A stretch of DNA of 64,000 nucleotides from Wurfbainia villosa (lineage: Eukaryota > Streptophyta > Magnoliopsida > Zingiberales > Zingiberaceae): the NCBI GenBank assembly GCA_025175895.1, contig CM045988.1:10693647-10757646 (forward strand), given 5' to 3'. This document shows positions 21,775 through 33,269 of this stretch, in pieces. Numbering within the stretch: the first letter of the stretch is position 1; each line of letters starts with the position of its first letter. A program made the translations under genes and the position numbers. The notes under the pieces are model-generated. The model did no database searches. It was not told the DNA's origin and saw only the letters and a program-made list of their open reading frames with translations.

Positions 21775-22340
21775 GTCCAAGTCTTGTGTACTTGGCATTG
21801 GTCGTCCAAGTCTTGTGTACTTGTCATTTGGAAAGTCCAACATGGAGTTGGCAAGGAAAATCCAAGTGTGTAGCCTTGACCACGTAATTCCAAGTGTGTA
21901 GCCTTGGCGGTGAAAGTCCAAGCATGGGTCTTGGCATTTGGAAAGTCCAACATGAAGTTGGAAAGGAAAGTCCAAGTGTGTAGCCTTGGCCACGTAAGTC
22001 CAAGTGTGTAGCCTTGACAGTGAAAGTCCAAGCATGGGTCTTGGCATTTGGAAAGTCCAACATGGAGTTGGCAAGGGAAGTTCAAGTGTGTAGCCTTGAC
22101 CATGTAAGTCCAAGTGTGTATCCTTGGTGGTGAAAGTCTGAGCATAGGTCTTGGCATTTGGAAAGTCCAACATGGAGTTGGCAAGGGAAGTCGAAGTGTG
22201 TAGCCTTTCCACATAAGTCCAACTGTGTAGCCTTGGCTGTGAAAGTCCAAGTCATGAGTACTTAGCATTTGGGATGTCCAAGGTTTGAAGGTTTGGTCGC
22301 ATGAAGTCCAAGCGTGTGTCTTGGCAGTGTAAGTCCATAT
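21775..22340 (+). repeat. Minisatellite with 110-bp higher-order unit
   Basis: About 20 monomers of GTCCAAG…CTTGGC type. GTCCAACATG monomers start at 21835, 21945, 22055 and 22165, exactly 110 bp apart, so four monomers form a higher-order unit repeated about four times. Each monomer can fold through CCAAG/CTTGG. Confidence 0.88.
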
Positions 22341-22947
22341 GTACCTTAGAAGTTTAGACACCATTAGCATGACAATAGTCGATGGAAGCACCTGGAGGCT
22401 AGCAAATGGATGAATAAGTTATGGATGACTTGGAGGGATCCTCGTATAGATGAACAAGTCATGGATGACCTGGAGGGATCCAATAGGCATGAGACTAGTG
22501 GAGGTGACTAGAAGGCTTAGGTCTAGGCTAAGGGTGGTCTAGCAAGTATGAGGCATCATACTTGGGTTAAACCTCATGTTTATGGTTTATCAGTCAACTG
22601 GGATTATGATCAGTCGATTGATGAGAGTTGACTAGCATTCGACTATGGTCGTGTGGCCTTGGTAGCCGACTACCAGCTTCTGGTAGTCAACTATCCTTGA
22701 GAATTCGATTGCCATGAAGGGTAGTCGACTGCTGGTCTTGGTCGTGAGAACAGAATGCTCGGTAGATGACTGATCAGTCAGCTACAAGGTTAGCAATCGA
22801 CTGATGGTAATGGAAGTCAACTACCAGTGTATTCGTTGACTGGAATGCCAATGTGGATTAAGCCATTATGAGACAACGACTATAGGGGCAATCGACTGGG
22901 GCCTTATGACAGTCGACTATCAAGAACAAAATTAGCTCGATACAGGT

Positions 22948-22956
22948 TATAAAAGG
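22948..22956 (+). promoter_or_regulatory. TATA box of the solo LTR
   Basis: TATAAAAGG in GGTTATAAAAGGAG, in the same place as in the TR-GAG-1 LTRs. It could still drive transcription into flanking DNA. Confidence 0.55.
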
Positions 22957-23458
22957 AGTTCGAGTTGGAGGATTTTGCAGTGAATTTTGGGAAGATTTTG
23001 AAGGAGAATTTCTGCTGCATTCTAAACCTTCAATAGCAAACCAAAGCAAACAACAAGCAAGAGTTCAAAGCAATTATTGTAAAGTGATCTTTACTTGTGT
23101 TTTATTATTGTCTTTGTATTTTCTTGTACATTTTTGTATTACTGTTGTAATTGCTTGTACGAGGTTTCTCCACCTCCGACGTGTTGTCGAGAAGGATATT
23201 TAGTAGTAGTGTGTGCATCACTGGAGCTCGTTGAGCTCGCCCCATGGAGTAGGAACCCTAAGATTCTGAACCATGTTATATCGGTTGTCCTTTGTGTGTG
23301 TGTTGTGTTATTGATTTCATTTATGCTTTACTACTATTTCCACTTCACATATTAATGAGTATTGTAGATAAACATGCAAGCAAGAACAATTTCCATCATG
23401 CGATGAAAAAGGCTATTCATCCCCCCTTCTAGCCGAGCCATCGATCCCCAACAGCTTT

Positions 23459-24300
23459 CACTCATGATTATGATCAATTTAATGTTGTGAGTTTTTGTAA
23501 TATTTATTGTGAGCATTGTGGTGAAACATGGAATACCATTAACAATTGTTGGATATATTTGGACCTTCACAATTTGAACAAGAAGATGTCACCTACGTTT
23601 ACAACTAGTCGTCACAAGATGATTCCTATTCATATAGTTATAACCCTGGCTACTCAAACCCTCAATATTGTCTGTCTAAATCCCGACTTTAGCATATGAT
23701 GGAAAATTTCATTCAAACACAACAAGCAGCGAAAACTGAATTCCAACGGTGGCTTTCACAGACAAAGATGATACTATAAGAATTAAGGTCATCTGTGAAT
23801 GACATTGCTAGTCGACAAAAGAAGCTAGAGATTCAGATAGCACAGATTGCCAACCAGTCTACTAGAACACCGAGCCAATTACCAGGAAAATCTAAAGGAC
23901 AATCCATTCAATTACCACTAGAAGGAGAATTTGAGGACTATATAGTTGATACTTTAATCAAGGAGTGCATTGCTTCAATTAAAATACCTCCTAACCTCAA
24001 GGACCCAGAAGAGTCTGCCTTAACCCTCACCGAAACTTTAATTACCAATAACGGAGCCCTTTTTGTAATTTGTAATGCTAAAATTTCATTCGACATAATA
24101 GAATCTACTAATCAATCTTTTGGTGAGGATGTCTATGGTGAGTTACATTATTTACAGCATTTGGACACAATGGAATATCATGATCAAACTCCTGATGATT
24201 CTATGAAGCTAAGCATGTTCAATTGCGAGCCAAGGAAAGCATCTAATAAGTATCTTTCCCCTCCACGAGCAAGATTTAAATGATATAGTGATGGAGGACC
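23459..24300 (+). pseudogene. gag: Athila-type gag, carboxy part (element B)
   Basis: After the solo LTR a frame reads …NIYCEHCG, a CX2C half-knuckle as in Athila-type Gag, then in shifted frames a Gln-rich helix and, at 23795-24283, KLEIQIAQIANQSTRTPSQLPGKSK, the familiar end of Athila/Retand Gag, followed by an acidic region. The amino half of Gag present in element C is absent here, so either a deletion or a gag-truncated derivative. Several stops and shifts are present. Confidence 0.65.
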
Positions 24301-24440
24301 AAAAGGTAAGAAGCATAAAAGTGAGCAAGTATCTTGCCCCTCCACGAGCCAGATTTAAGAGATATGGTGATGAAGGACTATAAGGCAAGAAGCGTAAAGT
24401 GAGCAAATATCTTGCTCCCTCATGAGCAAGATTCAAACGC
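24245..24440 (+). repeat. Tandem repeat of about 78 bp in the Gag tail
   Basis: Two and a half copies of a unit starting AAGTATCTTKCCCCTCCACGAG, near 24247, 24327 and 24405. In the original frame it encodes a K-Y-L-(A/S)-P-P-R-A-R-F-K type unit followed by a Lys/Arg-rich segment, so it looks like an amplified basic Gag-Pol linker. Confidence 0.7.
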
Positions 24441-24495
24441 ATCAAGAAAGAGAGGAGGAAAAATCTCCTTGGGCCACCAAAGCCAAGATGAAACG

Positions 24496-25825
24496 TGATA
24501 TGAGCAAAATATATAGGATTTTAGGAGTAGTTTACGCTCACATCTCATCTCATTTTATGTCTGTTTAATGCATATTTTACTTTATTTTCCATGCATTTCC
24601 TATTTTCTAGTTCGGAGATCTGCTCTGTATACTTTTGTGTGCAGGATAGTACTTCATGGGGAAAACGACGCACTTTCGGAGCAAAAAGAAGACATTTGGC
24701 AGATGGATGCAAAAGGGATCACGGCCAAGGCGTGTGCCTACACACGGTCATGTTCAAGGGGCGAAAACGGCTGCCACAGCCTGACACACGGCCAGGCTGT
24801 GTGTTTTCACACGGCCGTGTGGTGGCCTAGCGATTTGATGTGACTAGGGTTTTTTTTCCAGATTTCATAGTGATCTGGCATGATGTCTATATAAGGAAAG
24901 CTCTGCCCAAACCCTAGGAGGGAGGCACGCCGGTCGGGATGGCACTCCGAAGCCCTAAAAAGCTTCCGAAACTCGCAACGGGGAAGGAGAGAGTCGCTCG
25001 AGGATCAAGATATGCACCACAATGCCAGAGGAAAGAACTGCAATTACATTGTAATTCATATTTCTTGCACGTTTATCATTATATTCATGAATTTCCTAAT
25101 GTATTGTGACTCTCTTCTCGTATTGATGGAGTAGATTCTCCAATTCTAGGATTAGGGAGTAGTTTGTGTTGAGTAGAACATTGCTATTTCAAATATGTTT
25201 TCGTTCTTGAAATTGTATTTGCAGTTGAATGTTTGTTTAGATCTATAGCTTTGTGTTTTGATTTTCTATCTTCTGTGCGTAGACGATACGAGGAGTGGAA
25301 GTCCTCGTATCTAAGATTTAGGGGATATTAGGAGCAACCTAGAGGTTGGCCTCATCGCCTGCAACTGTGGATAGAAGGATGCAATAGAGTCGGTAATGTG
25401 TCTCGTTTCTGGCTCGTCGCAGGGATCGATTCGGCATCCTTATACCATAGTGTATGATGTCCTTTCCACAAAACCCTAGCTAGAAAATCTGGATACATTC
25501 AATTGATAGCATGTTATGCGATACACAAACAAAACCGAAGTCCTAGAATCCCATCCAAATTCTCGTAGCAACCTTTCTCTTCTTCCGTGTGACACCGTAT
25601 TTAGTTCGGACCACCGACGACCTCTCATTCGTTAAACCTAAGAAACTAATCCAAACAACAACACATCCACTAGGTAAACTGATACTTGAAATCTTAGTCC
25701 ATGTGAAATCGATATTCTTTATTACTTGACGACGTCCGTGTACTTGTGGGCATTGAGTGCGAGCGCGCGTTTCGAGTCCTCGATGGTCTCCATCGCTAGA
25801 TTTGAGGTCGCGTTAGCGTACATCA
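24496..25825 (+). repeat. 5' LTR of Athila-type element C
   Basis: 1,330 bp, TGATATGAGC to GTACATCA, followed by a decayed PBS. Similar in order to the LTR at 19680 but clearly diverged. It abuts the Gag fragment of element B and the matching 3' LTR is not in the window. Confidence 0.7.
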
Positions 25826-25832
25826 ATTTTTT

Positions 25833-25848
25833 TGGCTGTTGTCGAGGA
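25833..25848 (+). other. Decayed tRNA-Asp-type primer binding site (Athila C)
   Basis: TGGCTGTTGTCGAGGA aligns with the Athila PBS after a small deletion and several transitions, so this copy cannot prime normally. Confidence 0.55.
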
Positions 25849-26086
25849 TTGATTGATTCAATATCGAATCAAGATGTGGATAGTTGGATCGGATTTAAGT
25901 TAGATTTATTTACTTGCTTATTTTTATTTTATTTGATTTTTTTCGATTTTTTATTTCTAGATTTAGTTTTTATTTTAGCAGTGATTCTCTATTTATTATT
26001 TTCTCTTTGATTAGTTAGCTAGATTAGTCTATTTCTTGTTTTTGAGTATTAGGTAATATTCCTAATTTTGTGGCTCGGTTCTTCGT

Positions 26087-29000
26087 ATGCTTAGACACTT
26101 AGGATCGGAAGGCCTGATTCTGATCGATTTAGAAATTGAACGAACCTATCATCGCCGAAGAGCCGAACAGAAGAGGATGGAGGACCAAGCTGCATCTGAA
26201 GTGAATATAGGTAGTCGACCTCTGCGGGATTACATAGCTCCTAGTGCTAGAGGATTTAGGCCAAGTATAGTTGGACCATCCATTTCGGCAAACAACTTTG
26301 AACTGAAGCCAACACTCATACATATGGTCCAGCAGAGTCAATTCGGGGGAGCTACGACTGAAGACTCGAATCGGCACATGGAGACATTTTTGGAAATCTG
26401 CTCGACAATGAAGATAAATGGAGTCCCTACGGACGCAATCTGCCTAAGCCTATTCACGTTCTCATTGCAGGATAAGGCATAGCTTCACTCTCTGCCTTCG
26501 GGAAGCATTACTACATGGGAGCAATGTGAGCAGCAGTTCTTGAACAAATACTTCCCACCGAGCAAAATTGCTCACATGCGCCATCTAATCACAAGCTTCT
26601 GTCATAAGGAAGGGGAGTCCCTATTTGATGCTTGGGATCGCTACAAGGGGCTACTTTACCAATGCCCCCATCATGGACTGGAAAGGTGGCTGGTGATCCA
26701 CATCTTCTACAATGGGATAACGTACGCCACAAAGATGTCCCTCGATTCTGCCACAGGAGGAAAACTTATGAATAAGACTACAGAGAAAGCGGAGGAACTA
26801 ATAGAAGAGGTGGCCCAGAATCACCATCAATGGGCTTCTGAACGTGGTCACCCAGCTCCTGCTGCGGGACGATATGTTGTCAACTCCGTGGACCACCTAG
26901 CAGCGAAAATGGATGCGCTTAGCAAACGATTCGATTCTTTAAATCCTGCATCTGCATATGCGGCCATTGACTTTGGAGGAGTAGCAACATATCGATAGGA
27001 CTACTATGGAGGGTAGGGTGGCTTAGAAGAGTAGATTGAGCATGTCGATGCGATTGGGGACTATAATCAAAGGCCCAACTGTTGGGAAAAATCCGGATCT
27101 CATGTTCACAACATCACGAGCGAATACTTTGCACAACCGCAGCAGAAACAATAATTATAAACTGTATCCCACCAGAGATCCATGAAAAACTATATAAGTC
27201 ATTTCGTACCCTACTTTTCTAGATCTTATCTAGAAGGAGAAGTATACCTTCGGTGTGTGCCCTTCGCAATCCCACTTTTCCAAACATTGTCGGATCTCAA
27301 TACGGTAAGGATAACCATATCTCTAAGGTATCCACACTGACACCCACCCATTTTGGAGTCACGTTGTGCTAGCAACCCCTATCAAAACGCCAAGAACCCT
27401 TTAGAAGAAGAAGGAAAGGAAGGAGAGGGATGAGAGAACACTTCTCTTGGCTTTTGGCTTGCACGTTGGAACACCCAAAATCCCTTGGCACCCTCTTTCT
27501 TTGCACGTTCAAAGCAATTTTAAGCCACTAGCCATCAATTCCCATTATCTCCTCATTAAGAAAACTCTTAATCTCCTAATGAATACCATGACCCTTGGTA
27601 TTCTTCTTCATCATGAATACCAAGGCCCTTGGTCTTCCAATGCATGATTAATCACATTAATCATGCATGATGATGATGAATCATCTTCCATGGTTCAACT
27701 TGAGTCTAACTCAAGTTTAACCAGTTTGAGTCTAACTCAAGTCTTGGTCATATGCTCAATTGTCCTTTTAGTCTAACTAAAAGAAACTATCTCCAAAATA
27801 GAATGTTATTTGTGTGTGACCCTATAGGCTCTTGTAACATTGGCAATGTATCTAAAGTCATTTTAGATACATAAGCAATGAGCGACATCTAGCAATACAT
27901 CATTGTCACCCAAGTTACAAGATCATCGAGATCTAACAACCTCTCCGTGGCTATTATCATGTATGACGGTGTCCTTCTATCTCTGATATTTTACATCGAT
28001 CATGAGGCATAGACCGTGTCATCCCCTTATTGATCTTTATGTTTCTTGATCCCTAAGTAGAATCACTCAAATAAATGAGCTCAATATCTCATATTGACTT
28101 ATTTGAGCATGGCCATGCATTTCGTGATCCTACTCTATCAAGAGGCCAAATATCTTGTCATATAGAAGGGATAAATCCCATCTACATCACTCACATCCCT
28201 CGTCATAATTCGTTACAATCCAGTGATCGCTGTTATAGTGCACCCTGTTACGGTGTGACGTTAGACGATACCAAAGTACATAACTCCTTATGTAGGGAAC
28301 CGTAGTGACATTAGGTCTAAGGACTATTCATACCAATAGGCACATGAGAAAGTATATGACACTCATATAACGATCCATGACACTTTCTCATGGTGGGTCA
28401 ATTCAATATATATATTCTCCAATATATATACCCATGTGTCAATGTGATATCACATATCCATTACTTGTGATATCAAGTCATCCATTGACCTACATGCTAG
28501 TCTCAATATATTAATATTGCCCTTGTCTATTAATACTTGACTAGGAATATTAAGAATAGTGTTCTTTACAACTTCTCATAATCAATTCTACCAATTGATA
28601 TACTGTAGATTAGAACCTACTATTCATGGGTATTATTATATTTATTTTAGCTGGCACATGCATAAAGTAAATATAATAAACAATCTTTGCCTTTTATTAA
28701 TGAAGTATGATACACATGATCTCTAATAAATCATCTCATGATTGGCACTAAGGGCTAACACTAACACCAACAAACCATACTTAGTACTTACAACCTCGGA
28801 TGGAAGAACCACTCGAACTTTTCCTATCGAAATAACTTGGGGAACTTCCAATCATCAGGAGGGTATGGAAAGCAGCAGGGTAATGGGCAATATCAACCAC
28901 AGAAAGTCTACGTTAGAATTGATGATGAAAGACTTTATTGCTACCCAAACGAAGGCCAATGAAGAGTTTCGTCACCAACATCAGAAAACAGAGGAGTCAC

Positions 29001-29150
29001 TCAGAGACTTGAAGACCACTGTTGACGGTCTTGCAAGTCACACAAGGATGTTGGAGACACAGGTGACCTAGATAGCCCAAACTGTGTCACAACCTATGGA
29101 GAGCTCTTCAGCATTACCCGAGCTGGGTAAATTTAAGGAAGAAGGAGGAT
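26087..29150 (+). pseudogene. gag: Athila-type gag of element C, split by a solo LTR
   Basis: About 230 bp of AT-rich leader precede it. The frame reads RPLRDYIAPSARGFRPSIV, then ELKPTLIHMVQQSQFGG, LHSLPSGSITTWEQCEQQFL, FCHKEGESLFDAWDRYKGLL and a GGKLMNKT box, the retrotransposon Gag core of Athila-type elements. The solo LTR at 27080-28760 interrupts it. Beyond it come the Asn/Gly-rich part (in a shifted frame) and ELMMKDFIATQTKANEEFR with a coiled-coil-like Gln/Glu-rich tail, back in the original frame. Stops are all TAG (26480, 26996 and two more before 27050). The frame ends where a copia LTR inserted at 29156. No Pol of this element remains. Confidence 0.85.
27080..28760 (-). mobile_element. 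Solo copia-type LTR inside Athila C gag
   Basis: 1,681 bp. On the minus strand it starts TGTTAGCCCTTAGTGCC and ends CCCAACA. Flanks CCAAC (27075-27079) and CTAAC (28761-28765) form a TSD with one transition. It contains no coding region. The start sequence suggests a Tork-type copia LTR, but that is a guess. Confidence 0.78.
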
Positions 29151-30090
29151 GTAGCTGTTGGAATGTATACTGAAAGCCTAGCTCTTTTTGTATGAACATT
29201 TTTATTTTGAAATAAGAATCACATGATCATTGTTTGCACTTTATATTTATTATATGTGTGCATATTGTCTAATATTTTACATTGTAGATAACATGGTGCT
29301 TGGTGTGACACAGAAGATCATGTTATCAGTCCCTTGTAGAATATAAGTAGAGGCTCACAACCAAGATGGTTTTGGACAAACCATTGGCATGGTTGTAGTG
29401 TAGCTTAGTATTGTTTTGTCTTGAACATAGAGTTACACTAGTACACTTAAGTGTATTGAGCAGGACCGACATAGAGGTGATTCAATTTATTGCTGACTAC
29501 ATAATTGAATCGAACCTCGAATATTATGTTGTACATGCTCTTAATGCCGATATAATAACGGGCACATGTACTTAGTATTTATTTCTTTGATTTACCAAAG
29601 GGTGAGATTTCTATGGATTAAATCAATATGCCCGGTAAGTTGGGAAATGATATTATTTACATGGTGTGTCGTTGATTATAGGAGGAAACTGTGTCCTATA
29701 TATTTAGTTGATGATGTCCTCTTGAGGAGCTCATAAGGTTCATCATGTAAACCCTGCAGGTTGACTTAGTCAACATGATGATAAGGTTGAGTGGTACTAC
29801 TCGAGGAGTTAGATGTTAATTAATTGATGGTCAGTAAATCAATTAATTGACGGACATTCAATATCTTAAACACGGGGAGATGAATGTACAAAAAATATAT
29901 GGAGCCCATATTATCATATGGGGGTTGGTGAGGTAATTCAATGATGATCCTCTAGTGGAATGGAACATCATTGATGGATCAAGTTTGTGTGGTTCCAATC
30001 CATCGGGTGGCCAAGATCCAACTCCTCCTCATGGTCCCTATCGTAGCCTAATATAAACCTCATGAAGTCTAGATCAAATGATGGAAAACA

Positions 30091-30333
30091 AATCTCTAGA
30101 ATCGACGGTTGAGATTAAATCTCTAGATCCGACGGTTGAGATTAAATCTCTAGATCCGACGGTTGAGATTAAATCTCTTGATACGACGGTTGAGATTAAA
30201 TCTCTAGAATCGACAGTGGAGATTAAATCTCTAGAACCGACGGTTGAGATTAAATCTCTAGAACCGACGGTGGAGATTAAATCTCTAGAACCAACGGTTG
30301 AGATTAAATCTCTAGAACCAATGGAGGAGATTA
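30091..30333 (+). repeat. 27-bp tandem repeat, nine copies
   Basis: Nine near-perfect 27-bp units of AATCTCTAGA-NCCGACGG-TTGAGATTA type. Since 27 is divisible by three, both strands stay open: the + strand reads a nine-residue EIKSLEPTV repeat in a 124-codon frame (30078-30452), and the minus strand a VGSRDLIST repeat. It lies just upstream of the TATA box, so enhancer repeats are more likely than protein. Confidence 0.92.
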
Positions 30334-30355
30334 AACCTAGGCCTAAACCTAACTC

Positions 30356-30364
30356 TATATATAT
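30356..30364 (+). promoter_or_regulatory. TATA box of the copia D LTR
   Basis: TATATATAT some 20 bp after the 27-bp repeat block. The inverted LTR has CTATTTATAG at the corresponding place (about 35446-35455). Confidence 0.5.
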
Positions 30365-31414
30365 GGGAGAATGGGTTGGGCGGCAACAAGGATTTGGTTT
30401 TTTGGAGATTAGGGTTTTGCCCATCAATGGCTTGGGCGGCAAGAAACCCTAAGGAGGAAACCCTAATTAGATTAGGGTTTAGCTCCTTTGATTGGGCGAC
30501 AAGGTTTGGAAGGAGAGGGGCGGCAACTATAGGAGAAGAGCTCTTCTTCTTCCTAGGTAAGGTGGCCGGTTCCTAGATCTCTTCCTTCCACCTTGGTTGG
30601 GTGGCAAGAAAGCCTAAGGAGGAAACCCTAATTAGGGTTTGGCTCCTATGGTTGGGCGGCTAGGGTTTGCAAGAAGGTGGGCGGCAACTATAGGAGAGGA
30701 GCTCTTCTTCTTCCTAGGGTGTGGCCGGCTCCTTCTTCTATTCCCTCCACCTTGACCGGCGCCCAACATATTCCCTTTCTCCTCTTCACTCCATCTTGAC
30801 CGGCGGCACTAGAAGCAAGGGTTTGTCCCTAGTTTGGTTCCTTGGTGGTTTCCATTTAGTTCTCTCTATTCTTGGGGCCGGCGGCATCAATCCTTTGTGG
30901 ATTGGTGGTTGGCTCAAGCAAGAAGGGAAGGAGAGTTCTTCTTTCTTGGATTGAAGAAGATCTAGGAAGCTTCAACTTGTGGAGGATCTTCACCCACACA
31001 AAGTCTACAAGGAGGTTAGGACATACGATAGAAGATCAAGAGGTATAAAAGTTTTATAACTTTTATTATTGATCTTTGCATGTTCTTATTGATATGCTAG
31101 CTTATGTTCTTTATGTTAGTATGTGTTGATTATACTAGTTTACATTTGTATGTATTTTTATAATCATGGACCCCGAAGATAAACACAAAAACCGGCGATC
31201 CGTCCGTCGTCTCTTCCGCAGCTAACCAACTAGAAGAGTTGTGTTGCATGAACAACTAGTTTGTTCAAGGGATCGCTCAAGTTGTTAGCACGACGATGAA
31301 TTGGTTGTGCTTAGGAAACTCATCCCATCCGGATTAGTTTTCATTAGTGAAAATTTTAATCCGGGGACATGGGAGCCAATGAGCCTCCCGAGAAGCATGA
31401 TGATTCCCAACAAT

Positions 31415-31426
31415 TGGTATCAGAGC
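31415..31426 (+). other. Primer binding site, initiator-Met tRNA (copia D)
   Basis: TGGTATCAGAGC two bases after the LTR end. Confidence 0.9.
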
Positions 31427-32470
31427 CATGGTTTCTGGTTTTGTGTGTTTTGGATTCGGTTACTTTCATGCACATATCATATATTGAGTATGCCAGATAA
31501 TAGTAGGATGTGCGTAGGCTAACTCTTTGGTTGCAGGCATAAGATCCGACTATTATGGCTATATGTGTGTATGTGATTGTTTGTGTGTGATTGTATATTA
31601 TTTGAATCCTCGGGGTTGACGAGGCTAGATTAGTATTTAATTTTTGTAATTAAATACGACATTGTTTAGCCGATCATTTTAGTTTACTTTCGATCTAGAT
31701 TATTTGTACACTCCTTCGTGGAGTATAGGATCGATGGATGTAAATTAAAATAGATTATCTCGGCTCGGATCGCTTTGGTGACTTGTGCACGGGAAAAGAT
31801 GGAGCGGACGAGGTGGCGACACGACGGGACGCATATTGGAGAACAAAGCCATAATAGTTGGAAAAATTCTGTTTTTTCCATATTTATTGCTGATTTGTTT
31901 TATATGCATGTTGTGTGTTCTTGAAAATTCCTCATTTTCAATTTACTAAGTGGGAGAGGGATATTTTAATTAATTCCCGCAGCCTTCATTACAATTTGAC
32001 GTGTGATGCAACAAACTTGCGCGTCGGCTCTGAGTGCCTTCCTCCCCATCGGATGAGTTTGTTTGCGGATCACTAGGTCAAATAATGGTTATAGAAAATT
32101 ATTTAGGAGAGTGTGTACTTCCACATCGGTAAGACACATAATCCGAGGCAATTCCCTTAGTATCGTGTAATGGTGCACACTTAGATGCAAATAAAAGGTA
32201 TCCTCCCCATCGGAGTCACTGCTTTTATTTGTAGGGCCAAAGAGGAACCACCTATTAATTTTATTTGTCAAAAAGTAAGGTTGACAAGATAATAAAATTA
32301 ATGGGTAAAACCTCCTCTTACAAATGTAGAATTCATATACGTCCACACTATCGTGGCATGCGATATTCTCGGTGTTTTGAGTTGTTGGTTGATTTCAGAA
32401 TTTTATTGTTTTGAGGAATCAATAATATTTGAAATCTAATATTTTGATCATTGTGATTCTTAGGATTTTC
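31427..32470 (+). other. Leader of copia D
   Basis: About 1 kb with no coding domain, including short inverted stretches, and leading to the Gag start near 32475. I see nothing else in it. Confidence 0.5.
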
Positions 32471-32474
32471 AAAA

Positions 32475-33000
32475 ATGACTTTCAATCCACTTACTATGAT
32501 ACTAAAGGAAATAAACTTACTGTACCCAAATAATGTTGATTGGAAAAGAATCTAGATGTTGTCTTATCTGCTAAGAAGTACAAGTATACACTCTTCAAAG
32601 AGTGTCCTCAAGCCATGGTTGCTCAAAAAGGTTTCTACTTCTAAGCCGAAAGGCAAGAAGAAGGAGAAACAAGGTGGAGCAAAGGTGGTGGGAGGATCTC
32701 AGGGAGGAGTGAAGAAGCCGAAAGGCAAGTACTTCACTTGCAAGCAGACTGGACATAAGAAGAAGGATTATCCCAATCCGAAGCAAGAACAAATGTATAT
32801 CCTTTGGTCTAGTCATTGAAACATGGTTAGAGGCATTATCTACCGGCACCTGGTGTGTAGATACGAGAGCCACTAATCATGTTTGCAACACTTTGCAGGG
32901 GTTCCAGGAAACCCGACGACTAGCTAAACGGGATATTACCATTTACTTGGGCAATGCCATGAAGATGGCGGCTATTGCAGTGGGAGATGTTTTATTTATC
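32475..33000 (+). pseudogene. gag: gag and protease remnants of copia D
   Basis: An ATG at 32475 opens a Gag amino end whose frame is lost by shifts. A large internal deletion follows, then a Lys-rich stretch and a zinc knuckle at about 32735-32775 (YFTCKQTGHKKKDYP), where two of the three Cys are Tyr. Next, in another frame, is the retropepsin region WCVDTRATNHVCNTLQGF, in which the catalytic DTGA reads DTRA. The protein would have packaged RNA and cleaved the polyprotein; both parts are dead. Confidence 0.7.
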
Positions 33001-33269
33001 TTTTGAGAAAAATAAAGTTTTTGGTTCTTAAGAATTTTCTTTATGTACCTTTATTTAGAAAGAATTGCTTTCGGTTTCTAAATTGTTTATGGATGGATAT
33101 TCTATTTCTTTTAATGACAGAGTTGTTATAAAAAGGAATAGGGAAAATATCTGTTCAGGTACATTGATAGGAAATTTGTAAACACTTGAACCAAAAACCA
33201 ACCACGATGCAAATTGAAGTTTATAACTCATCTTCTAATTCTAATAAGAGAAAAGAACCTTCGAAAATG

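Larger units (their letters stand above)
21673..23453 (+). mobile_element. Solo LTR (TR-GAG-1 type) with higher-order repeat
   Basis: 1,781 bp, flanked by GCTTT on both sides (21668-21672 and 23454-23458). It starts TTTGGTGCAATC, the family start with the G of TG lost, and ends CCCCAACA. It contains the longest GTCCAAG array of the window, palindrome remnants (AGTCGACT around 22720-22910), TATAAAAGG at 22948 and the family's 3' end. With no internal region it is a recombination product. Confidence 0.88.
29156..31412 (+). repeat. 5' LTR of copia D
   Basis: 2,257 bp, TGTTGGAATGTATACTG to GATTCCCAACA, very long for a copia LTR. It contains nine 27-bp tandem repeats (30091-30333), a TATATATAT box (30356) and a GGTTGGGCGGCAA-rich stretch (30370-30720) with repeated AAACCCTAATTAGGGTTT-like words. 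An inverted, partly diverged copy is at 34618-36720. Confidence 0.82.

Noticed and set aside
21759..22391. A 210-codon minus-strand frame (and similar ones at 554-1009, 5660-6082, 53283-53805, 63029-63504) reading Leu-Asp-Phe/Trp-Thr-Phe repeats
   Set aside because: They follow the minisatellite monomers in several frames at once, vary between LTR copies and have no conserved start. Openness is a by-product of the repeat.
30074..30452. Overlapping 122- and 124-codon frames on both strands with nine-residue repeats, possible repeat protein
   Set aside because: Explained by a 27-bp tandem repeat within an LTR; the inverted LTR copy does not keep the frame.
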